From assembly GCF_040412425.1 (NCBI RefSeq), contig NC_089756.1:2204498-2268497 (forward strand): DNA of 64,000 nt, written 5' to 3'. Of this stretch, positions 43,829-54,949 are shown one piece after another. The first letter of the stretch is position 1; each line of letters begins with the position of its first letter. The position numbers and the translations under genes are program-made. The DNA is from Macrobrachium rosenbergii (taxonomy: Eukaryota > Arthropoda > Malacostraca > Decapoda > Palaemonidae). The notes beneath the pieces were generated by a model. That model worked only from the letters and a program-made list of their open reading frames with translations. It made no database searches and was not told where the DNA came from.

Positions 43829-44280
43829 CTAGGAAACAGTATTAACAAGTAAATTAAATTTTTGATCTAACCGTGCTTCTAAACTGGCAATGGCATTGGG
43901 TTCAGCAAAATGAGAGCTAGGTAATGGAGTGACAGGAAAAGCTGGAGGACTGGAAATAGGAGAGAAAGCTGTCCAAGGTGTTGAAGGGATAGGCATAACA
44001 TCAATAACAACCCTTGGAGAATGACCTGTACTAGCGGAAGCCTTAGCTTCGGCCCTGGCTGTAGCTTTTCTAATTTGGTCACACTGCAATTTGTCCAAAT
44101 GTGTTTGTAAAGTCTTCCATTTTCCCCTATCCCAGTCCTTACATTCATCACAATTCAATCTGGAGAACAAATTTGTTCCCTACAAGTACTACAAATGGTA
44201 TGGGAGTCATATTTTGCAGAAGTGAGTCTAGTTTTGCAGCCTTTGCTGCAATACTTAATGCTGGATAAAGTCAGACATAA
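43829..44280 (-). pseudogene. DIRS-A3 gag N-terminus (zinc-finger-like)
   Basis: The frame 44170-43829 encodes RLNCDECKDWDRGKWKTLQ, then a Lys/Ala-rich helical part, a Pro/Ser linker and ASLEARLDQKFNLLVNTVS. The C-x2-C-x-x-W-x4-W pattern resembles the second half of the Cys cluster of DIRS-B gag; an upstream C-x2-C pair would lie near 44180-44200 but is not in a clean frame. The coiled-coil-like ASLEARLDQK segment is also in A1. The gene start is not clear. Confidence 0.6.
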
Positions 44281-44439
44281 TGGTCAAAACAAGCCACAAT
44301 TGAAGGTATAAATCCAAATTCTGGCTAAGCTAAATAGCTGTGCTACCAAAAGCAAATAGTACTTCACCAAAGACGATCTCCGAGCATCCGGCAAAAAAGA
44401 ATCAAGAGCTGTTAATAACTGGTGTTGTCATTAACCGGC

Positions 44440-44595
44440 AGAAAAGAATTGGGCTCTTTAGCTACGTTGTACCTATTCTTCCCCAACAGTGGGTGGGGCA
44501 GCATACCTACACCCAAACCAAAAGAGCACTACCGCGAATTTCGAATTTTGAGCTGCCGCGTAAGGTAGCAACTACAGCTATGTAATTATTTGGTA
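44440..44595 (-). repeat. 5' ITR of DIRS-A3
   Basis: Inverted copy of 36985-37165, including CCCAACAGTGGGTGGGGC, the ACCTACACCC block and AGCTATGTAATTATTTGGTAA. Confidence 0.8.
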
Positions 44596-44596
44596 A

Positions 44597-44755
44597 TTGG
44601 AATATTTACATCCGGGCAGGTGGTACTCCCGCCTCCCAGATGGTAGTTAACTGCCTAACCACCTTGTTCGAAAATTCAACAGCCGTTTCCAGCTCTGCCG
44701 AAAGTAATTCCACTAATGTAAAGGACCGACGGTTTGTATATCGTGTCGGAACAAA
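44597..44755 (-). repeat. Displaced 5' ITR of DIRS-B4
   Basis: Matches the 5' ITR of B7 (60580-60735): GGAATATTTACATCCGGGC, ACTGCCTAACCACCTTGTT, CAGCCGTTTCCAGC, and ends in GTATATCGTGTCGGAACAA. It continues the sequence broken at 36968. Confidence 0.85.
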
Positions 44756-46318
44756 TAAAGTTTTATATACAGTATGCTTATCCAGTATTTACTTAGCTGA
44801 GAGTTTCTACTCGACAGCAGCTTAAATTTTGAAAACTCGTGGTAGCACTACTCTTCTGTTTATATAGGTGACTAATCCCGCCCAATTTTGGGTAAGAGAG
44901 AGGAACAACTCAGCCAAAAGCTCAATTTGCTGATGCCCCAAAAGTCCATGTGAGGGGAGGTGGGTGGGCTCCATCTGTAATTACTGGGTAAGTGTATATA
45001 AAACTTTATTTTACTATAAAGATGTCATTTTCATATAAGTAACTTACCCAGTAATTACTTAGCTGAATCCACATTGACAGGCTGAGGGAGTCATAGACAC
45101 AAAGTACCCCAAAGCATTAATACGTTAATGAATTTGAGAACAGAATAAACAATGGCCTAGCATTGGTACAATGCGTGTTGTTCCTAACCTGGTGAGAGAG
45201 CTGCTGCAGGTAGATACTGCCTCTGCTTGGTGCTCATCTCAACCTTGTAGCAGTGTGGCGGTACAGTATAGCCAGGATCGCCTCTACTGAAGTAGGTGCT
45301 TCACAGAGAAGGGGTAGTATGACTGCTGATGAAGTATTAACATAATCTTTTGTGACAAAGGACATTTCCAAACGCCAATAAAGCCAACAATATAGCCCCT
45401 GCCCAGGGCGCAGTACAATAAACATAACAACCTTAAGCCAAGGTGAAGAGATTGCGTAAAGGAAGGATTACTTCCTACTGTACATTTCCTCTCCGAACAA
45501 TACACCAGCCACAGACAAAGGTCCTAACGTACTGCATTTTTCGTAGACTGTCTCCACATCTCCTAAGCAGTGCATCACGAAAACTGATTTACATTTCCAG
45601 AATGCAGACTGAAGAATAGAAACTATGGAAAGATTATGTTTGAAAGCTATCGAAGTAGCAACTGCCCTCACATCATGGGCTCGTACCTTCAGGACAGGTA
45701 ATTCGTCTTTCTTAACCTGGGAGTGTGCCTCTCCAATGAGATCTCTCAAAAAGAATGAGTGCATTCTTAGGTAATGGCCTCGATGGGTTCTTCACCGAGC
45801 ACCACAAGTTACTTGCTGGACCTCTGATTTTCTCTGATCGATGAATATAGTATCTGAGAGCTCTCACAGGGCATAGAACTCTCTTCCTCTTCTGTCCCTA
45901 CAACATCAGACAAACTTTTAGTAGAAAAAGAAGGGGGCCATGGTTGCATCGGATTCTCGCTCTTTGCAAAATATCCCAAGAGGAGGGAACACACTGCATC
46001 CCCTTGGGGAAAATCCAATCCGTTTACCCATAACGTGGATTTCACTAAATTTTTTAGCCATAGCTATGTTCACTAAAAACAGAGTTTTTCTAGTAATGTC
46101 CTTCAGAGAGGAGGAACGCATGGGTTCAAAGCAGAGACTCATAAGTCATTTTAGGACATCTCTTTATGATTCTGCCGTGTCAAACAACTTCATCAGGTTG
46201 GAGAGGTCCTGGTTTGTAGAAATATCTATACCTCTATGCCTAAATACTGAACTCAGCATGGACCTACACCCTCTGATTGTTGAGGAGAGGCCACTAGAAA
46301 ATTGTAAATACATCAGAA
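44756..46318 (-). mobile_element. DIRS-A element A4, 3' end fragment
   Basis: Includes the 3' ITR and ICR (44756-45080, with the TATATAAAACTTTATTTTAC / AGTAACTTACCCAGTAATTA arms), the 3' untranslated region (45080-45440) and YR (45468-46318). It stops at 46318, where a DIRS-B 3' ITR begins. The upstream part (RNase H, RT, gag) is missing. Confidence 0.78.
45468..46142 (-). pseudogene. DIRS-A4 tyrosine recombinase, two catalytic residues changed
   Basis: The frame 46142-45918 has NIAMAKKFSEIHVMGKRIGF, where A3 has AKRTSELRAIDKRIGF: the box I Arg is Lys. A second frame (46045-45809) holds the middle part SFSTKSLSDVVG. The frame 45764-45468 has VRAHDVRAVATSIAF (His-x-x-Arg kept) and SVFVMHCLGDVETVYE, where A3 has FAMFYLWDIETVYE: the nucleophilic Tyr position is Cys. 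Frame changes separate all three. The copy is inactive by substitution as well as by frameshift. Confidence 0.7.
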
Positions 46319-47029
46319 AAATCACAATTTTTAAATGTAAATTGTATTTTTCCTAACTATACCAACCTGAGGTCCTTTACATTTGGAATTACTTTCAGCG
46401 TAGGCTGGAAACGGCCGTTAAACTCTTGAGCAAGGTGGTTAGGCAGTAACTACCGCCAGGTAGGCGGGAATACCTGCCTGCCCGGATGTAAACATTCCAG
46501 TTTGCCTTTCAGTCCAGGTTCAGATTGAGGGATGGCATGAGGTGGGCATAGTATGCAATGTAAAGGACCTTAGGTTTGTATAGTCAGGAAAAATACAATT
46601 TACTTTCAAAAATTGTGATCTGTTCCGACACGATATACAAACCCTCGGTCCTTTACATTAGGAAGACTCACTGGTTGGAGGGAGGAATCTGAGTGAGTCT
46701 CCTGAACTGACTGGAGTTCTGCACACCTGGGCTACTCCTCCTGGTCGAAAGAGCGAGGAGGAGTACCGTGCCTCTGACATATTGATCGGAGTGTACGAAC
46801 TGCAAGATCAAATGTCAGATACTGGACCCTTTCACATGAGTGAGGAAATGTAACTCCTACGAAATAGGCTGGAAGGATCTAGAGTCGGAGGCAGTAAGGG
46901 AAAGCCGAGATAGGGTTCCCTTATTGCCAGTCTCTCCTTCCTCCCCTTCCTAGAGCAAGGAGCGGAATTGCTTCTACGATTCTATAAGAAAAATAGAACG
47001 GGTGCTCGATGTGTAGTCTTACTGCATCA

Positions 47030-48060
47030 GTGCCAGTTCCAGCAGCTATTGGTTCGAGTCCTATTCTCATCCCTAAGGAGGAAAAGTTGGAGGACGGGGA
47101 AGGAGGAGGAAGAGAGGCCAGTCACTCTCGGAATCCTTCTCACTTCCAGAACCAACACCTTAGGCAAGATGCTACTCGTCCTCTTGAAGGAGCCGGGTAA
47201 GACAACACAACTTGTTGAGCAGCCACCACACAGCCAAGGAAACAGGGCTCCAAGGGCCTGTGGGCAAGACTGAAGGGAGAAGACAAGAGTGTGGTCTAAG
47301 AGACCACATCTTGCTTCCAGACCGACAGAAACTTCTGGAATGCGAGGGATGGACCAAGCCATCGACTTCGTGAGCTCTCAGGTGGAAGGTATCAGTATCG
47401 TTGTCGTCAGCTGCCAAGTACCTCCTTTGATCGCTTCACGAAGTCAGGAGGAAGATGTGTCCTTAGACACTTCTTCCTTGGGAGAGACAGTACTAGCGAA
47501 AACATTGACGACATCCAGGTTAGGAATGTCGAGCCTTTCGGAAAGCACCACAGCTCCCTAATAGGACAAAGTAACGAATGATCTGGATCATCGACACAAA
47601 GTCCAAGGAGGAGGGGAACAAGAAGGATTCGAACCCGACAGTAGATGCCAATGGATTCAGAGTCCACCTACGACATCCAAGAAGGAGTCGAGGTATGATC
47701 CTCATCCCTGTTCTTCCATCTTCTACGCCAAGACCGGAGTAAGTTGAGAGATGGTCCTAAGAGGGCATATCTCTATCTCACGACTCTCGTAAGGCGCGTG
47801 CAGAGCATGGACAGGAACCCTAAACAAGAGTCACATGCCACACAGGGAACAGTTCCCTGGGACAGCACGTCTGAAGAAGCTTCTCGTCCATAGCTAACTC
47901 TCGACTGAGGAGAAGAAGGCTTCTTCAGATAGAAGACTAGGTGGCAAGGGCCTACATTCTTCACAAATGAAAGGGAGAGAAGCAATCCTTTGCGGAGAAG
48001 AGGAAGTCCAGACTTGAAGAGCGACTCTGACCCAAGAAGAAGTTCCGTCAACGACACCAT
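47030..48060 (-). pseudogene. DIRS-B6 YR remnant
   Basis: On the minus strand the frame 47417-47172 encodes FHLRAHEVDGLVHPSH, related to RAHEVRSIG of B4 with the Arg lost. The frame 47362-47027 is another piece of the same region read out of frame. The stretch 47460-47720 corresponds to the middle domain, with CVDDPDHSLLCPIRELW matching FVGNDPDKMLLCPVRVLW of B4. The frame 48060-47773 leads toward the core-binding part. At least four frames are needed to cover the gene, so it is dead. Confidence 0.62.
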
Positions 48061-49230
48061 CAGCGAAGACGGATCCAGTCCCTAGAACAGTGTTGCAGAG
48101 GACTTCAAGGGATATCCAGCTATATCCATTGCTGCTTGGTGAGAAAGCCTATGCTTGCACGGAAAGCTGGAAGGTCTCCCAGTCGTGAATACACAGGGAT
48201 GCCCTGCCTCAAGAACCACTTTTTGTGTAGCTGCTACAGAAGGTTGGGTCAAGCGGAATTCTTCTCAATGCCTCGGCAATCAGGTCGGATGAAGGCAAAG
48301 TCTTTAAGTATTTGACTGTAACTCAGGGTGAGGAATGCTTGTGAACCCCTAGCGAATCGGACAAATACGGAGGGAAAAAACGTAGATATCGAGTTTTCCC
48401 CAAAAAGACAGCATGTCTCACCGAAGCAGCCCCTGGTCTGGTATGAAGGAGTGAGAAAAACTACTGACTTGTTATGCAGGGAAGCAACAGAAGGACAGTA
48501 GGGATTTCTAAGTCAAGCAGTCTCTGCATGAATCTTCGTGAAGAAAACAGTGAGCAGCATGTTCCATCCTGATCACTCAAACCCGAGGCCAGGCTTGCCT
48601 ACCAATACATCCCCACCAGGAATTCATCTGGTTAACTGAGCTGTCGAGTGTGCAATAGACCAACACTCAAGTACCTGCAAATGTCGAGATGAAACAGGAG
48701 GAAAAAACAATTACCTCTCGTTTGTCGACAAATGCCACTACTGTGGTTTTGTTGTTCAACGAAACTAGTGAGTGCCGCAAAACTCATCCTGAATTCTCGG
48801 ATGGCCAAAAGGCTGCCCTGAGCCCAGGACGGTGATGAGAAGATACTAATTGTCTAGGTCACACAACTTCAAGACAAGATCTTACCAGTGTGCGCCTATT
48901 CCTCAATTGGTGAATCCGTAAGTAGACACAAGATATGAGGGGAATATGCAAGCATATTCAAAGGTTCCTTCAATCAAGCATTAGCCTAACTCCTTCCTCA
49001 TACTTCGAAGAGGAAAGAAGGACGGAGGAATGGAAGCGGACTTCCATTCTCCGCCATGGGGAAGCTTCTGCAAGATGACAGGGTACAGAGCCAATTAGCT
49101 CTAGCCGGGCTGGCATTTCCCGAATCGGGAGCATGGGAGAGGAGGAGGGATGGAAGTTCGATGGAAAGAATTGCCGAGACCTAAGGGAAATGGATACTTC
49201 TCCTGAAGGAATCCATTTCCAGGTCTCAGC
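48061..49230 (-). pseudogene. DIRS-B6 linker and RNase H remnant; RT missing
   Basis: No long frame. The stretch 48700-48790 retains the bases for the TTVVA(Y/F)V segment of RNase H, aligned with 55870-55900 of B7. The stretch 48240-48420 aligns with the methyltransferase-like block. Between 49000 and 49230, where RT should start, only short similarities are left; about 0.9 kb is missing relative to B7. Confidence 0.5.
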
Positions 49231-50769
49231 AATGTCACTGCCAGTTCCAGAGATTTGATAAGTATCATTTCATCCAGGCATCAGCAGTTGCAATCTTCTT
49301 CTGTAGCCTAGGACTTCTTAGCTAAGGAGTTGAAGGAGGCTGGCTTGAACTCAAGGTCGAGTTGAGATGACTAATACACAAAGGTCTTGGCCACTGTCCC
49401 AAGGACAAGGCAGTGCCCTGGTATGAACCTTGATTACCGAGGTATCTGGCAAATCTCTGAAAGAGAAAGGCAGAATCCAGTAATAGTTCGCTCCTAAGGT
49501 TTGAGCCAACTCAGGACTTACAAAACTGGAGATCCGAAGTGGGACAAAATCCTTCTTAGCACCAGAATTGCCCAAAAAACTGCAGTCGGCAAGACCCTCT
49601 GAGGCAAGAAGAATTTATATTCTGTCGAGGCAGGGGGGGAAGCTTGGTGTCTTGACCTGAATTAACTCCTTCGAAGAAAAGAATTCATCAGGTAGAGAAA
49701 GCTCTCGGAAGCCAGGACAGCTGCGGTCCCCGACACTCTCGGCCCCTCGAGAACTGCAAGGGTTGCGAGTGATGAAGATTATTCATTGGGGGAGCCTCGG
49801 TCCTGTTCAAGGGATCCTCGCGCTGACGAGTTGGCGTGAAGTTCTCCAAAAACACAGGGGCAATCACAACTTGAAGAGGAAGACCCTCACTGTTTCCGAA
49901 GCGTGAAACTCCTGTACCCCTCCCCTTGGAGCGAGACCTTGACAGATCCCATGAAACCCTCCTCGGCTATCTGGTTATACTACAAGAGAATCGGGGGACC
50001 GACACTCAAAGCACGCCAGGCAGCCGAACTCCGAAGAAGTTCGTCGGAGCTCTCTCTGTCTGTCTCGCGCCTCTTGGAACAACCGAGAGGACAAGAGAAC
50101 AGGTGAGGAGAAAGAGTATCCCTACCTGTCCTGCCAGGAAGATAAGCAGGAGAGGGGGACCGTGAGCGATAATCAACCGAAGGAAATTACTGCCACACAG
50201 GGGAAGAAGAGCACTTGTGCTGTGGCAAAGCGCTTTCCTGGGAAGAGCAAAAAATTCACTTGAACATAGCCCAGAACCCGAATCGGAAAAAAACCAGTAG
50301 GGCCGAGCTGAGCAGCACCGAACCGAGCCGATCACGCGAACGCGATCCAGCTGGTTGGTATGCGGTGGACACTGGGAGGCAGGCGGGCTACGGGGTGAGC
50401 TGAGCCAGTCTGGCAAGCCAAGTCGAGCCGAGCCAGTCTTGTAAGCGCGACCTGGGGCCAAGTCGAGCCGAGCCAGTCTTACAAGCATGACTGGGGGCCG
50501 AGCCGAGCCAGTCTTGCAAGCACGAACGGGGGCCGAGCCGAGCCGAGCCGATCGCACGAACACAATCGGAGCTGGGCAGGCCGGAACTTGTCTGCTGTGA
50601 ACAATTACTAGTTTCCCGAACTCTAAACTCCTTCGAGGCAGAGGCCCCTCGAGAAGAAGGTTCAAAGGGGAATTCTGTGTCTGCTATCTTGCATGCTCGA
50701 ACACTAAAGTTCAAGACACAAGAATGAAGCCTGGCCAAGCAACCGAAGCAGCTGGCGGACAGTATCGAG

Positions 50770-50860
50770 ACACCTGGCGTCTCGGCACCCAGACACCCAG
50801 GTGTCCCGGCACCCAGACACCCGGGTGCCCCGGCAACCAGACACCTGGGTGTCTTGGCAC
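50770..50860. repeat. 27 bp minisatellite x 3 in B6 gag
   Basis: Units CGGCACCCAGACACCCAGGTG with small changes, 9 codons long. A second set of degenerate units with GAGCCGAGCCAGTCTT lies at 50420-50530. Confidence 0.75.
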
Positions 50861-51789
50861 TTTCTCTCGTCCTGTGCCTCTCATCAGGAGAGCGCTCGTG
50901 ATTCATAGAATTCGAGCTACTCACGAGACTCCCAAAAATCGGGAGTGGCTGTTTTCAGTTTCCGAAGAGATCAAAAGAGCCAAGCACAGAACCAGTCTTA
51001 GACACAGACTTCCAAGACTGGCAACGAGGGCGTGGCCTCGAGAGGCTGCGCTCTCACAGTCCCCAAAACGCAAGACCCCACAGGAGAATGCGAATCGGTT
51101 CCCGCCCGAGGGCGGGAAAAGCCAACGAGAGGAACTTGTCTCCTGGAAGAGAGTCAGTCCCTTAGAAGTCCCATAGGACTCCCGAAGTGAATCTCTTCCC
51201 TGCTTCTTCTGACGTTCGAACCGACAGGATCGAGACACCAGGTTGGGAACCCGACCGAGCACTGGCAAGCACTCGGGGAGTGCTTGTGGTGCTGGCAGGA
51301 AGAGCCAAGACACCTGGGTGCCTCGGCCCTTTCTCTCGCACTGCTCCCGAACTGGGCCAGTAAATTCTCTCCAGACCAAATCGGGATACTTGATATTCCA
51401 TATAATCTTGAGCGCTCGGAGCGGCTCGTGAATGAGCGCCCGAAGCAGCCCCCATCTAAGAGGCGGAACCTCTAGGACTGGGAACGGGATTGCAAACTGA
51501 GGTCTGCGCGCCTGCGGCTTCCGAAACACAAAACCAACGGCTATGCAAACTGGTTTCGTAACCCAAAGGTCGGGAAGAGCCAACGAGAGACCCACTGCCT
51601 CCTCGGAGGGAGGCAGTCCCTAGACGTCCAAGGGCATCAAGGGCAAGAAGCAGCCTTCCTCTCCTTCGGCCGACGGAGGTCTGTCCGATTCTCGGGACCC
51701 CCTTGGACCTCGGGAGAGGAAGGGAAGACGCAGCAGAAGATGAAATCAAAGATAAGATCAAAAAGACAGTGGCTACTTCCACAGGATGG

Positions 51790-52420
51790 CTTCCTTCACC
51801 TCCACTCTGACATCTTCTACAGGATGAACACAAAACATCGTAACCTCCAGGGCGGTCAGGCAGGAACACAACGGACGCGGCCCAGGACACCACCACCAGG
51901 AGAAGCAGCAGGCATGATCAGGACAGCCGATGCAGGAGCTGCGGCAACAGTTTGGAAGGCAAGAGCTACTGCAACGGCCAGGAACATCACTTCAACAGGG
52001 CGACTTCCTTCATCTTCACGCCGACATCTTCTACAGGATGGCAGACATTGTAACCTCTGGGGCAGCTGGCAGGAACACAACGGAAGCAGCCCCGGGCACG
52101 ACCACCAGCAGGAGCGGCAGGCATGATCAGGACAGGCGATGCTGGAGCTATGGCAGAGGTTCGGAGGGCAGGAGCTATTTCAACGGCCAGGAACGTCACT
52201 TCCACAAGGCAACTTCCTTCCCCTTCACGCCGACATCTTCTACAGGATGGCAGGCATTGTAACCTCCAGGGCAGCTGCCAGGAACACAACAGAACCGGGC
52301 CCGGGCACGACCACTAGAAGTAGCGGGCACAATCAGGACAGCCAATGCAGGAGCTACATTAGCGGTTTGGAAGGCAGGAACTACTGCAACAGACAGAAAT
52401 GCCACATGAAAGTCACCAGC
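51790..52420. repeat. About 210 bp tandem triplication in B6 gag
   Basis: The landmark GACATCTTCTACAGGATG starts at 51809, 52023 and 52232 (spacing 214 and 209). Each unit also has GGAACACAACGG/AG and CAGGCATGATCAGGACA or its variants. B1 has one unit (near 260-470). Confidence 0.85.
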
Positions 52421-52640
52421 AGCAACAGGAACGATCAGGGCGGCTGCGGCAGGAGACCAGGAAGAGTAGCCCAGAGACTGTCGTCGAGTTGACAAGAGCA
52501 TAACACAGGGAACAGCAGGAGCAGATGGACCACAGATACGCTGGAGGTAGTGCAACAGCATACATGAAGACCAGCAATGACAGTGATCGATCCACATCAG
52601 AGGGAACAGAGTCAGAATGATCCCAACGTGGAAATATGTC

Positions 52641-53385
52641 ATCTAACCAAGTAATGTGGTCGATCCCGAAGCAACACTAAATGAACGTCGGGACTGCTTC
52701 ATGCGAGATATCCTTTGATAAATCCAGCCCACTACTGCTGTGTCTGCAATGCTCACTGTCAACCTGAGAGAAAAAGCAAAGGTGATTAGTAGAGGGAGAC
52801 TCTTCTCACTACAAGGGGAACTGCCCTACGCAGTGGGAGGAGGTACTCTAGAAGAGGTCGCCCGATGGCTCCCTGCCCCTGGACTTCGCCCAACGAGCGA
52901 GCGAAGAGGGCAAAGGAGAGAGATCTACTAAAGGGGAGAAGGAAGAACCTACAGGAAGAGAAAAAGGACAGAGGGGAGGCCACCAAGGGCGCTGTGGAAG
53001 CGGAACTTAACGACACCCGCAACCTCCTACCCAGAAAGTAGTTCTCTAAGTGCAGGCAGCGAGCAACACTCAGCATAAGTGGGAAGGAAGTAGTGATGAC
53101 CCTTATACACAGAGGGCGGAAGCCCAAGAAGGGAAGGAACTCTTACGTCCCAATCAATGTAGGGGAGCAAAGATATTACGTCCCAAACTATATCTCCAAA
53201 TGTACAGGAGCGCCTTCAGTAGTTATGTAAAGGGCTGCTGGAAGAGAAGCATTACCACTCGGTTACGCTTCTCCAATTACGCCCTTGGTCGTCAAACCCA
53301 AGACAGCGCAGGGAACAACGGCTTATGCAAGGTTATCACAAATCGTGGGTTTGTATTAATAAATATCAAACACACGTATATATAA
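52641..53385 (-). other. 5' leader of DIRS-B6
   Basis: Aligned with 560-1450 of B1 and, from 53208, with 60748-60944 of B8. The last 180 bases contain TATCACAAATCGTGGGTTTG. No motif-bearing coding frame; gag may start within it. Confidence 0.55.
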
Positions 53386-53735
53386 ACAAAATAACAATTT
53401 TTAAAAGTAAATTGTATTTTTCCTAACTACACAAACCCGAGCTCCTTTACATTAGGGGATTACTTTCAGGCGTAGGCTGGAAACGGCCGTTGAACTTCAA
53501 ACAAGGTGGTTAGGCAGTTAACTACTGTCCGGGAGGTGGGAGTACTGCCTGCCGGATGTAAACATTCCAATTTGCCTTTCGGCCCAGGTATCAGATTGAG
53601 GGGTGGCATGAGGTGGGCATAAAGTGTAAAGGACCTTGGGTTTGTATAGTTACGAAAAATACAATTTACTTTTAAGAATTGTTATTTGTTCCAACACAAT
53701 ATACAAACCCTCGGTCCTTTACATTAGGAGACTTA
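53386..53735 (-). repeat. 3' ITR and ICR of DIRS-B7
   Basis: The outer end has AAGTAAATTGTATTTTTCC. The ICR has the complement (GGTTTGTATAGTTACGAAAA ... CAATTTACTT), then the join, then TTGTTCCAACACAATATAC, which is the complement of the 5' end at 60735. The two halves of the ICR thus pair with the two outer ends. Confidence 0.85.
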
Positions 53736-54199
53736 CTGATTGGAGGGAGGAATCTGATACAGTCTCTATGAACTGACTGGACTTCACCACCTTGTCTTCC
53801 CTTCCTGGTCGTGAGAGTGAGGAAAGGAAAAACTGCCTCTGACAAAAGATCGGGTTGTAAGAAACACAGGATCAGTTGTCAGACTTCTGGGTCCCTTTGC
53901 ATGAAAGAGACGTCAGTTCATGCAACATAGGCTACGAAGATTTTGACGTCGGATGACAATAAAGCAAATACAAGCATTAGGTTTGTCTTATAGTCATGGT
54001 CTCCTTCCTCCCCTTGCAAGAGGAAGGAGTGGGGTTGCTTCTATTAACCTGAACGGAAATAGCACGGGAGCTCCCGTTATGTGCTTACCTGCCTCGATTG
54101 TCACATCCAGCTTGTAATGGCACATCAGCTCCCTGCCCGTGGGAAGAGAGCCAGGATGGGGAGAAAGAAGAGAGGCCAGTCACTCCACATTCAATCTCC

Positions 54200-54949
54200 C
54201 AATCACAACCGTACAACTTAGGCGAGATGCAACCTGTCCTGTTAGAGGAGCCGGGTAAGCTACACAACTTGTTGAGCAGCCACCACAGGACCCAAGGAAA
54301 AAGTGTCCAAGGACTTGTGTACAACATCCCGGAGGTAGAAGGAGGTGAAGGTAGTCTGCTGGGACCACACGCCTGCCTACAGCACCTGTGACACCGACAT
54401 ATTCTTCCAGAATGCGAGGGATGGACCAATGTTGTGGACCTCGTGAGCCCTCGGACGAAGGGTACCGGTGTCGTCTTCTCCTGCAGCAGAGTACGCTCTC
54501 CTTATCGTCTCACGAAGCCAAAAAGAGATGGTGTTCTTGGACACGTCCTTCTTGGTGGAGCCAGTGCTAATGAAGAGTCGTCGACACTCAGGCTGGAGGT
54601 GCAGAGTTCTCTTCAGATAGCGCCGCAGCACTCTAACAGGACACAGTAGCATCTCGTCTGGTTCATTACCTACAAAGTCCTCTAGGGAGGGGATCGTGAA
54701 GGACTCGAACCGTGCGTCAGGGACCGAAGGGTTCTGAGTCTTCGCTACGAAATCCAGGACGGAATCGAGCGTAACTGATCTCCATCCCCTCGAGTGTTTA
54801 ACATCAAAGGAAAGTCCGTGAAGCTCGCCAACTCTCTTCGCCGATGCCAGGGCTAGCAAGAAGACGGTCTTGAGGGTCAGATCCCTGTCTGACGACTCTC
54901 GTAAAGGCTCGTACGGTGCACGAGTCAGGCTCCTTAGGACAAGAGTCAC
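54200..54949 (-). pseudogene. DIRS-B7 tyrosine recombinase, one stop before the Tyr segment
   Basis: The 190-residue frame holds TLKTVFLLALASAKRVGELH (box I Arg), FTIPSLEDFVGNEPDEMLLC and RAHEVHNIG (His kept, but the Arg of His-x-x-Arg is His). It ends at a TAG at about 54376. Past the stop the same frame continues without interruption through AGVWSQQTTFTSFYLRD, which holds the nucleophilic Tyr, to the normal C-terminus at about 54240. In B4 the stop position is a Lys codon. YR would integrate the circular cDNA. Two independent defects (His for Arg, and the stop) make this copy inactive. Confidence 0.8.

Larger units (their letters stand above)
36969..44595 (-). mobile_element. DIRS-A element A3, near full length, with nested MITEs
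   Basis: Bounded by a 3' ITR starting ATGACATTTTTATAATAAAG (36969) and an inverted 5' ITR ending TTATTTGGTAA (44595). It contains YR (38530-39560, interrupted), methyltransferase-like and RNase H (39558-40499), RT (40363-42056, interrupted) and gag (42194-44280). Four MITE insertions (M2-M4 cluster, M5, M6) account for about 1.2 kb. The flanks join to the uninterrupted B7 sequence (GAAAGCAAA / TTGGAAT), with at most two or three shared bases and no target duplication, as expected of YR-mediated insertion. The 5' end is about 15 to 20 bases shorter than in A1 and A2. Confidence 0.83.
49231..52640 (-). pseudogene. DIRS-B6 gag with tandem expansions
   Basis: Pieces of a Pro/Ala/Ser/Arg-rich gag in many frames. 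The 3' part (49231-50110) has no clear capsid motif. The middle (50400-50900) includes short tandem repeats. The 5' part (51456-52640) aligns with B1 and contains three units of about 210 bases. Frames such as 52642-52196 (IVPVAAGDFHVAFLSVAVVP, then FQTANVAPAL) match B1 at 331-561. No zinc-binding Cys cluster is visible. The gene is not functional. Confidence 0.6.
46319..53385 (-). mobile_element. DIRS-B element B6, strongly decayed
   Basis: Starts with a 3' ITR and ICR (46325-46660; arms TTTTTCCTAACTATACCAACC and GGTTTGTATAGTCAGGAAA). Remains of YR (47030-47720 and 47773-48060), of RNase H near 48720 and of gag (49230-52640) follow in the normal order. The RT is nearly all missing. The 5' leader (52640-53385) is present but the 5' ITR is not; the sequence is cut at 53385 by the 3' end of B7. 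It belongs to the same subfamily as B1 and B8. Confidence 0.72.
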
